From DATCSE01 sp036568605 (GTDB lineage Bacteria > Pseudomonadota > Gammaproteobacteria > Burkholderiales > Burkholderiaceae_C), in NCBI GenBank assembly GCA_036568605.1, contig DATCSE010000166.1:1-13083 (forward strand): a stretch of DNA of 13,083 nucleotides. The letters are read 5' to 3'. Shown piece by piece: positions 8,365 to 13,083 of the stretch. Position 1 is the stretch's first letter, and each line of letters starts with the position of its first letter. The notes beneath the pieces are model-generated. The model had not been told where the DNA came from. It did no database searches and saw only the letters and a program-made list of their open reading frames with translations. The position numbers and the translations under genes were made by a program.

Positions 8365-8963
8365 GCCGGCAGGTAGGGCTGCACGCGTTGCAGCGCATTG
8401 GCCACGTACGCCTCCTTCTCGCCGACCGGCGCGACGTAGTGCAGCGCCGACGCGGCAGCCTCGACTCCTTCGGTGCGCGCGATGGTCCAGGCCGCAAGGT
8501 ACGCAGACGCCAGGCATCCGCCGGCCGTGGCCACGTTGCCGCGCGCGTAGAACGGCTGGTTCAGCACCTCGACGCCGGCCTCCTGCACCCACGGCTTGGT
8601 GGTCAGGTCGGTGCATGCGGGTATGCCGTCCAGCAGGCCGAGCCTGGCCAGCACCAGGGTGCCCGAGCACTGCGCGGCGATCAGCTGGCGTGCGGGGTCC
8701 AGCGCGAGCCGCTCCATCAGCGCCGGATCGCGGACGATCTCGCGGGTCTTGATCCCGCTGCCGACGATGACGGCATCGGCGGTGCGCGCATCCTCGAGCA
8801 CGGACTGCGCATGCACCGTGACGCCGTTCATCGACGTGACCTCGGCCGCAGGGCAGCACAGCGTCACGCGCCAGTCGGGCTTGCGGATCCGGTTCAGGAT
8901 GCCCAGCGCCACGAGCGAGTCCAGCTCGTTGAAGCCGTCGAAGGTCAGGATCGCGATGTGCAT
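8361..8963 (-). CDS. DJ-1/PfpI family protein
   Basis: A 200-residue cytoplasmic protein with the class I glutamine amidotransferase-like fold. It opens with MHIAILTFDGFNELDS, which carries the conserved acidic residue E13; the nucleophile-elbow cysteine is C99 in AAQCSGTLVLARLGLLDG, and TAGGCLASAYLAAW (146-159) follows. The family includes isonitrile hydratases, proteases/chaperones and deglycase-like enzymes; the reaction here cannot be chosen. The ATG at 8963 is preferred over an upstream frame start at 9026 because the fold begins exactly there and a GAGA ribosome site lies just before; the longer start would run into the promoter. It is followed by the acyltransferase with a 4-base overlap and diverges from the MocR-type regulator, which probably controls it. 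Confidence 0.88.
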   Translation of the reverse strand: MHIAILTFDGFNELDSLVALGILNRIRKPDWRVTLCCPAAEVTSMNGVTVHAQSVLEDARTADAVIVGSGIKTREIVRDPALMERLALDPARQLIAAQCSGTLVLARLGLLDGIPACTDLTTKPWVQEAGVEVLNQPFYARGNVATAGGCLASAYLAAWTIARTEGVEAAASALHYVAPVGEKEAYVANALQRVQPYLPA

Positions 8964-8997
8964 GGGTATCTCGGTGCAGTCTGTCAGGAGTCCGGCG

Positions 8998-9026
8998 ATC
9001 GTAGGCGAAGCGACCAATACAATCAA
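8998..9026 (-). promoter_or_regulatory. putative sigma-70 promoter for the DJ-1/PfpI-acyltransferase pair
   Basis: Read on the minus strand, TTGATT (9026-9021) and TACGAT (9003-8998) are separated by exactly 17 bases; each matches the -35 or -10 consensus at four of six positions. Transcription would begin near 8990, about 27 bases before the ATG. This lies in the only A/T-rich patch of the neighbourhood. Confidence 0.5.
9018..9023 (+). promoter_or_regulatory. putative -10 element for the MocR-type gene
   Basis: TACAAT matches the -10 consensus at five of six positions and would start RNA near 9030, about 22 bases before the ATG at 9052. No good -35 is seen 16-18 bases upstream, so activation or a weak promoter is likely. 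It overlaps the -35 of the divergent promoter. Confidence 0.4.
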
Positions 9027-9034
9027 AAAATTGT
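9019..9034. promoter_or_regulatory. inverted repeat in the divergent promoter region, candidate operator
   Basis: ACAAT (9019-9023) and ATTGT (9030-9034) are perfect inverted half-sites separated by six bases (CAAAAA). The element overlaps the plus-strand -10 and the minus-strand -35, an ideal place for an autoregulating GntR/MocR protein. Short half-sites make this tentative. Confidence 0.4.
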
Positions 9035-9051
9035 CATGAGTACATCGTGCG

Positions 9052-10386
9052 ATGGCCGAGAACCGCTACCAGCCGCTGGTCGATGAGCTCGCGGCGCAGA
9101 TCCGCGACGGCCGGCTGCAGCCCGGGACGCGCCTGCCCACCCACCGGCAACTGGCGCGGCGCCACGGCGTGGCGCTGGTCACCGCGTCGCGCGCCTATGC
9201 CGAGCTCGGAGCGCGCGGGCTGGTCAGCGGCGAGGTCGGGCGCGGAACCTTCGTCCGCGAGACCGTGCTGCCGCGCCATCTGGGCGTCGACCAGCAGGCC
9301 GTCGCGGCCGGGCTGGTGGACCTGAACTTCAACTACCCGTCGGTGCCCGGCCAGGCCGACCTGCTGCGCAGCGCGTTGCGGCAGCTCGCGGCGGGCGGCG
9401 AGCTCGAAGCGCTGCTGCGTTATGCGCCGCACGGCGGCCGGATGCACGAGCGCGCCTGCGTCTCGCGGCATCTCGCGTCGCGCGGGGTGACTGCCGAGGC
9501 GGCGCGGGTGATGATCGTCGACGGGGCGCAGCACGGCCTCGCGGTGACCGTCTCGGCGCTGCTGCAGCCGGGCGACGTGGTCGCCGTCGACGCCCTGACC
9601 TACCCCGGCTTCAAGATCCTGGCCGACATGCACCGGCTGGAGCTGGCAGCGCTCCCGCACGCCGGCCAAGGGCCGGACCCGGACGCTCTGGAGCGCCTGT
9701 GCAAGCGGCGCCGCGTTCGTGCGCTGTACACGATGCCGACCTTGCACAACCCGCTGGGCTGGGTGATGAGCGCGAGCCAGCGGCGCCGCCTGGCGGCCGT
9801 CGTCCGGCGCCATGGCCTGCTGGCGATCGAGGATGGGGCCTATGCCTTTCTCGCCAAGGATGCCCCGGCGCCGCTGGCCGCGCTGGCGCCGGAGGCGACC
9901 GTGCATGTCTCATGCCTTTCCAAGAGCGTGGCGACCGGCCTGCGCTTCGGCTTCGTCGCCGCGCCGCAGCCGTGGGTGCCGAAGCTCGAGCGCGCGATAC
10001 GCGCGACCACCTGGAGCACGCCGGGCCTGACGACGGCCATCGCGTGCCAATGGCTGGACGACGGCACCGTCGCGCGGCTCGAAGCCGAGAAGCGCGAGGA
10101 CGCACGGATGCGCCAGGCCATCGCCGCCGAAGCGCTGGCCGGCCTGCCCTGCGTGCGCCATCCCGCCGCGTACTTCGCCTGGCTGCCGTTGCCCGAAGAG
10201 ACGCGGGCCGACCGCGTCGTCGCCGCCCTGATGCGTGACGGCATCTCGGTGTCCACGGCCGAGCCGTTCGCGACGACCCGGCACGTCCCGCATGCGATCC
10301 GCCTGGCACTCGGCTCGGTGCCGCCGGACAGCCTGCGGGCCGCGTTGCAGACCGTGCGGCGCGTGGTCCGCGATCTGTCCTGCTGA
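9052..10386 (+). CDS. MocR-type transcriptional regulator (GntR helix-turn-helix fused to aminotransferase domain)
   Basis: A 444-residue two-domain regulator, normal MocR/PdxR length. Residues about 3-70 are a GntR winged helix (YQPLVDELAAQIRDGRLQPG, LPTHRQLARRHGV, TASRAYAELGARGLV). From about 88 on is a fold-type I aminotransferase domain: YTMPTLHNPLGWVMS (226-240, with the pyridine-contacting N233), IEDGAYAFL (259-267, D261 and Y264), and the pyridoxal-phosphate lysine K291 in SCLSKSVATGLRFGF. All key cofactor residues seem present. ATG 9052 is the only ATG in frame after an upstream stop at 9037; there is no clear ribosome site. It diverges from the DJ-1/PfpI operon with 88 bases between, and likely controls it and itself in response to pyridoxal phosphate or an amino compound. 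It converges on the DUF1801 gene with only a four-base gap. Confidence 0.92.
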   Translation: MAENRYQPLVDELAAQIRDGRLQPGTRLPTHRQLARRHGVALVTASRAYAELGARGLVSGEVGRGTFVRETVLPRHLGVDQQAVAAGLVDLNFNYPSVPGQADLLRSALRQLAAGGELEALLRYAPHGGRMHERACVSRHLASRGVTAEAARVMIVDGAQHGLAVTVSALLQPGDVVAVDALTYPGFKILADMHRLELAALPHAGQGPDPDALERLCKRRRVRALYTMPTLHNPLGWVMSASQRRRLAAVVRRHGLLAIEDGAYAFLAKDAPAPLAALAPEATVHVSCLSKSVATGLRFGFVAAPQPWVPKLERAIRATTWSTPGLTTAIACQWLDDGTVARLEAEKREDARMRQAIAAEALAGLPCVRHPAAYFAWLPLPEETRADRVVAALMRDGISVSTAEPFATTRHVPHAIRLALGSVPPDSLRAALQTVRRVVRDLSC

Positions 10387-10390
10387 TGGG

Positions 10391-10747
10391 CTAACGACGG
10401 GCCGACGACTTGTTCAGCTCCACCGCGGCGCGGATCAGCGCCTTCAGCGCCCGGTCGTTCAGCTTCTCGCCTTCGCGGATGTCGATCGCGCGCCGGACCT
10501 TGCCATCGAGGCTGGAGTTGAAGAGCCCCGCAGGATCGGGCAATGAGGCGCCCTTGGCGAAGGTCATCTTCACGACGCTCTTGTAGGTCTCGCCGGTGCA
10601 GATCAGGCCGTGGTGCGACCAGCAGGGCGTCGCGCCCCACTTCATCTCTTCGATCGCGTCGGGGTCGGCCTCCTGGATCAGCGCACGGATACGCGCGATC
10701 GTCTCGCCGCGCCAGTCGCCCAGCCCCTTCGACGGGTCCTTGTTCAT
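10391..10747 (-). CDS. DUF1801 domain protein
   Basis: A 118-residue cytoplasmic protein of the DUF1801 (YdhG-like) family. Diagnostic stretches are IEEMKWGATPCWSHHGLICTG and VVKMTFAKGASLPDP, then LFNSSLDGKVRRAIDIREGEKLND. The family has a compact alpha/beta fold and no established biochemical role; members often sit beside VOC proteins, as here. The ATG at 10747 overlaps the stop of the VOC gene (ATGA), giving translational coupling, so this start is preferred over an in-frame upstream ATG at 10774 inside the neighbour. It is the last gene of the AraC-VOC-DUF1801 group and ends four bases from the convergent regulator's stop. Confidence 0.88.
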   Translation of the reverse strand: MNKDPSKGLGDWRGETIARIRALIQEADPDAIEEMKWGATPCWSHHGLICTGETYKSVVKMTFAKGASLPDPAGLFNSSLDGKVRRAIDIREGEKLNDRALKALIRAAVELNKSSARR

Positions 10748-11154
10748 GCTGCGCGCGCCTGGATCATCTTCCACCCGTTGCCCGACGGATCGCGGAAGCC
10801 GGCATCCACGGTGCCGAAGCGGTCGACCGGCTCCTGCGTGAACTCCACGCCCCGGGTCAGCATCCGGTCGTAGGCCGCGCGGCAGTCGTTCACGACCAGC
10901 ACGAGCGGCGGCATCGCGCCCTTGGCGACGATCGCGCGCACCGCCTGGGCCGTCGCCTCGTCGAGCACCGGCGGCCCCGGCACGAACAGGCCGAGCTGGA
11001 ACGACGGCTGCTCCGGGTGCTGCACGGTCAGCCAGCGATAGTTGCCGTTGCGCACGTCCGTGTGGACGCGGAAGCCGAGCTTGTCGACGTAGAACGCGAG
11101 CGCTTCATCCTGATCTCGCACGTACAGGCCGACCACTTCGATACCTTGGCTCAT
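10744..11154 (-). CDS. VOC / glyoxalase-bleomycin resistance family protein
   Basis: A 136-residue protein of the vicinal oxygen chelate superfamily. VVGLYVRDQDEALAFYVDKLGF (7-28) forms the first beta-alpha-beta-beta module, and VLVVNDCRAAYDRMLTRGVEF with VDAGFRDPSGNGWKMIQ the second. The first module's usual metal-binding histidine position (IxHVGLYV in relatives) appears to be Val7, so metal chemistry is doubtful. Substrate unknown. A strong ribosome site (AAAGGAG, 11166-11160) five bases before ATG 11154 fixes the start. The gene overlaps the end of the AraC-type gene by 50 bases and the DUF1801 start by four. Confidence 0.9.
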   Translation of the reverse strand: MSQGIEVVGLYVRDQDEALAFYVDKLGFRVHTDVRNGNYRWLTVQHPEQPSFQLGLFVPGPPVLDEATAQAVRAIVAKGAMPPLVLVVNDCRAAYDRMLTRGVEFTQEPVDRFGTVDAGFRDPSGNGWKMIQARAA

Positions 11155-11647
11155 CGGATCTCCTTTCGGTGGGGGCCTCGGTTATATCGCCCGCCTCCCG
11201 GCGTCGCTTCTCCGAAACTGCGGTTCGGAGGTCGGGCCGGTGCGCGGCGCTGACGACGCAGGCGGGCACGCGGCCGAGCTCGTGGGCGGTGGCGCGCGCG
11301 CGGGCGCGGACCGCGCTGGGGCCCTCGCCGGTGATGTCGCGGAAGGTGCGCCCGAACGTGCCCAGACTCTCCCAGCCGGTCTGAAAGGCGATCGCGGTGA
11401 TCGGCAGCTCGGTGTCGCGCAGCAAGGCCGCCGCGCGCTCGATGCGCCGCGTCAGCAGATAGCGGTGCGGCGGCACGCCGAAGGCCTGCTTGAACGATCG
11501 CGCGAAGTGCGCCTCGGAGACGCTGCTCACGCGCGCCAGCCGCTGCACGGGCCAGGCCTCGTGCGAGGCGGCGTCCATCCGGTCCTTCGCGCGCAGCAGG
11601 CGGCGCAACAGCTCGGGGTCCTGGCTGGCAGGACCATCGTCACGCAT
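11105..11647 (-). CDS. AraC-family transcriptional regulator, DNA-binding domain at the N-terminus
   Basis: A 180-residue regulator. It lacks the usual N-terminal sensor domain: the AraC domain occupies about residues 12-115, with the first helix-turn-helix near 33-57 (PVQRLARVSSVSEAHFARSFKQ) and the second near 83-106 (ITAIAFQTGWESLGTFGRTF). About 65 residues follow, including GRVPACVVSAAHRPDL. ATG 11647 has a GGAG ribosome site five bases upstream. Its last 50 bases overlap the VOC gene; the basic tail from about residue 160 (ERRSDEPRYR...) may be a late extension past an older stop. It most likely regulates the VOC-DUF1801 genes with which it is co-transcribed. The effector is unknown. Confidence 0.9.
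   Translation of the reverse strand: MRDDGPASQDPELLRRLLRAKDRMDAASHEAWPVQRLARVSSVSEAHFARSFKQAFGVPPHRYLLTRRIERAAALLRDTELPITAIAFQTGWESLGTFGRTFRDITGEGPSAVRARARATAHELGRVPACVVSAAHRPDLRTAVSEKRRREAGDITEAPTERRSDEPRYRSGRPVRARSG
11160..11166 (-). promoter_or_regulatory. ribosome binding site of the VOC gene
   Basis: AAAGGAG on the minus strand, five bases before the ATG at 11154, lies within the coding end of the AraC-type gene. It is the strongest ribosome site in the window and suggests that the VOC protein is made at higher level than its regulator. Confidence 0.8.
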
Positions 11648-11745
11648 GGAGGCTCCGGATCGTGGCTTGCATCGCAGCGATTCTGGGCCAGCCCGCGCGT
11701 GGCGCGGCGCCCTCGCCTTGCGGGCTTAGGGCTCCGTCCGGATGC
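11648..11745 (-). other. 98-base intergenic gap upstream of the AraC-type gene
   Basis: The stretch separates the small membrane protein gene from the AraC-type gene. It holds the GGAG ribosome site near 11653-11656 and an 11-base GC palindrome (GGCGC-G-GCGCC, 11701-11711). I see no convincing promoter pair and no T-tract terminator. Confidence 0.4.
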
Positions 11746-12135
11746 TCAGTGCTGCGGGGTCTCCGCCGAGGCGCTCTTGCGCCGCCGCTTCGCGGCGGGC
11801 CGGCGGGCACCCGGCTTCTTCGGCTCGGCCCCGTTGCCGGCCGTCTTGCCGCGCCGCGCGGCCCGAGCGAAGTCGGCCGCGTCCACTTCGGCCAACGCTT
11901 CTTCGCGCGCTTCGGCCCAGAGGTCGGCGACGTGCTCGCGCGCCTGCGCGCCCCACAGCGCGACGCGCTCGATGCCGCGCGCGGTCTCGCGCATGGCACG
12001 GCGCGCGGTGTCGGTCAGCGCTTTCGGGTCGCGGCCCGCGGCGATGCCGACGGCGACGCCGAGCAGCGCGGTGGCGCCGATGGCAACCACGCCCAGCACG
12101 ATCAGGCCGGGCGATGCGAGATCCTCGATCTTCAT
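11746..12135 (-). CDS. small membrane-anchored protein with basic tail, DUF5132-like
   Basis: A 129-residue protein. Residues about 9-33 form one long hydrophobic helix (SPGLIVLGVVAIGATALLG...), 35-95 a charged amphipathic helix (TARRAMRETARGIERVALWG, AREHVADLWAEAREEALAEV), and 94-121 a Lys/Arg/Pro-rich disordered tail. This layout resembles DUF5132 proteins, which I recall lying next to metal P-type ATPase genes; the match is by pattern only. A ribosome site AGGAG (12149-12145) precedes ATG 12135. It starts 15 bases after the stop of the degenerate P-type ATPase, so the two are probably one operon and may work together. Function unknown. Confidence 0.7.
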   Translation of the reverse strand: MKIEDLASPGLIVLGVVAIGATALLGVAVGIAAGRDPKALTDTARRAMRETARGIERVALWGAQAREHVADLWAEAREEALAEVDAADFARAARRGKTAGNGAEPKKPGARRPAAKRRRKSASAETPQH

Positions 12136-12150
12136 GGCGTATCACTCCTG

Positions 12151-13083
12151 TCAAGGAACACGGGAGGCGCTCGCGAGGTCCTTGACGCCCTCGGGCGGCT
12201 GCGAGCTGTTCGGCGCCAGCGCGGCCAGGCGCATGCTGTCCACCAGCAGCAGCAGCGTGAAGCCGTGGTGCACCAGCGCCGTGGCGATCGGCGGCAGCCA
12301 ACGCAGCGCCGAGCCGGTGATCAAGGCAGCATCGAGCGCCGCGGCCGCTTGCTGCTGCCGCATCAGATGCCGGTGCACCTTGCGCGCCAGCGCGCGAGCA
12401 GTCAGCAGGACCTGCAGCGGATCGCCGAGCAGCACGCCGTGCGAGCCGGTATCCGCATCGAGCGGCGTCAGGCCGACGCTGCCGGCCGGCAGCAGGTCGC
12501 GCAGCACGGTGTGCACCATCACCAGCGGACGGCCGTTGCGCGCTGCGTTCGCGAGCCATTCGCGCCGCTCGCGGGCGTCGCTGCCCAGCTGCACTCGCCA
12601 GCGGGGCCCGGCCTCCGGCACGGGCTGCGGCTCCAGATGGTTGGCGTCTTCGGCGACCACCGCGATGCGCTTGAACCCGAGCCCGTGCAAGCCGGCGAGG
12701 CGGGCGTGCGCCGCATCGCGCCACGGACTGGCCAGTTGGACCCAGGCCAGCACCTGCCCGTCCGACACCAGTGCCAGCCGGCGGCGCAGCGCCTCGCCGT
12801 TGGACCGCGCGAACGCCGGCGCGGTCTCGTCCAGACCCCAGATGGCGCGCAGCCGGGCGCGGCTGGCGAGCTGCACGTCGCGGCCGTCGGCGCGCAGCAG
12901 CGCCCCGTGGCGCACCCACTCGCGCACTTGCCGGTCGGAAAGACTCGCGCGATCCAGCGCGGCGACCGGCACGCCGGCCAGCGTCGCGAGCCAGCGCCGC
13001 ACGCGATCGGCCTCCATGCCCGGGGCGGGCGTTATGCCCTCGACCTGCCAGCGGCCGCTGGCCAGCACGCCCATGTCCTGCAG
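12151..13083 (-). CDS. C-terminal part of a degenerate heavy-metal P-type ATPase (partial, runs off the right edge)
   Basis: 310 residues are visible and the frame is still open at 13083, so the N-terminus lies outside; the ATG at 13074 is probably internal. The order of elements matches the second half of a P1B-type ATPase. QDMGVLASGRWQV stands where DKTGTLTxGR is expected, with Gln (13080-13078) at the phosphorylated Asp. VSDGQVLAWVQLASPWRDAAHARLAGLHGLGFKRIAVVAED (12652-12768) mimics the phosphorylation domain, but TGDN has become AEDAN. MVHTVLRD (12496-12519) stands where GDGxND is expected. ARALARKVHRHLMR, then two membrane helices ending ALVHHGFTLLLLVDSMRL, form the usual C-terminus. No HP motif of the nucleotide domain is seen. 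It should be unable to form the phospho-enzyme. Either a pseudo-enzyme with a structural or regulatory role, or decaying; the intact frame favours the former. Confidence 0.7.
   Translation of the reverse strand: MQDMGVLASGRWQVEGITPAPGMEADRVRRWLATLAGVPVAALDRASLSDRQVREWVRHGALLRADGRDVQLASRARLRAIWGLDETAPAFARSNGEALRRRLALVSDGQVLAWVQLASPWRDAAHARLAGLHGLGFKRIAVVAEDANHLEPQPVPEAGPRWRVQLGSDARERREWLANAARNGRPLVMVHTVLRDLLPAGSVGLTPLDADTGSHGVLLGDPLQVLLTARALARKVHRHLMRQQQAAAALDAALITGSALRWLPPIATALVHHGFTLLLLVDSMRLAALAPNSSQPPEGVKDLASASRVP

Noticed and set aside
5630..8497. 955-residue open frame on the minus strand
   Set aside because: It overlaps the aldo/keto reductase, the DUF6064-like gene and most of the acyltransferase gene, is very Arg/Ala/Gly/Pro-rich, and shows no domain. 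It is a shadow of high-GC coding sequence.
8365..8859. N-terminal extension of the acyltransferase
   Set aside because: It is the out-of-frame reading of the DJ-1/PfpI gene; the Arg-x10-His region begins soon after the ATG at 8364.
11726..12919. 397-residue minus-strand open frame
   Set aside because: It runs in a different frame through the small membrane protein and the P-type ATPase-like gene; its translation is almost only Ala, Arg and Gly.
13072..13074. ATG 13074 as the true start of the P-type ATPase-like gene
   Set aside because: The frame is open to the window edge, no ribosome site precedes this ATG, and the alignment to P-type ATPases begins mid-protein here.

Overview
The window is GC-rich DNA, roughly 70 % G+C by eye, with strong G/C third-position bias, short intergenic gaps and many start/stop overlaps. 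Codon use and gene content resemble a free-living betaproteobacterium, most likely of the order Burkholderiales; this is a guess from style, not from a marker gene. I see no rRNA, tRNA, insertion sequence, phage gene or CRISPR array. Nearly all of it is ordinary chromosomal coding sequence, and every long reading frame opposite or out of phase with the genes listed is a high-GC shadow.

Left part (70-5486, + strand): a tightly packed six-gene operon. A YcsI/DUF1445 protein is followed by a complete branched-chain/hydrophobic amino acid (HAAT/Liv-type) ABC importer: periplasmic binding protein, permeases LivH and LivM, ATPases LivG and LivF. The last four genes overlap or nearly touch. YcsI proteins are linked to 5-oxoproline/D-glutamate chemistry (B. 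subtilis ycsI lies in the pxp/kip region; the animal DUF1445 protein is a D-glutamate cyclase). The operon may therefore import and process an amino acid, lactam or amide, but the substrate is not determined. The two ATPases look functionally asymmetric: LivG has a glycine-free signature motif, and LivF has Gln in place of the switch histidine.

Middle (5585-7206, +): a Tat-signal aldo/keto reductase and a small DUF6064-like membrane protein. They meet, across a hairpin that overlaps both stop codons, a minus-strand pair (7225-8963): a DJ-1/PfpI protein and an acyltransferase-3 membrane protein sharing an ATGA overlap. That pair diverges from a MocR-type (GntR + aminotransferase fold) regulator at 9052-10386. 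The 88-bp divergent region holds interlocked promoter-like elements and an inverted repeat, which suggests the regulator controls the pair and itself.

Right part (10391-13083, all minus): an AraC-type regulator, a VOC/glyoxalase-like protein and a DUF1801 protein form an overlapping mini-operon. Upstream of it are a small membrane-anchored basic protein and, running off the right edge, the C-terminal part of what looks like a degenerate heavy-metal P-type ATPase. In that protein the phosphorylation-site motif, the TGD motif and the GDGxND motif all appear to be lost while the overall fold order is kept. This pseudo-ATPase with its small membrane partner is the most unusual item in the window.
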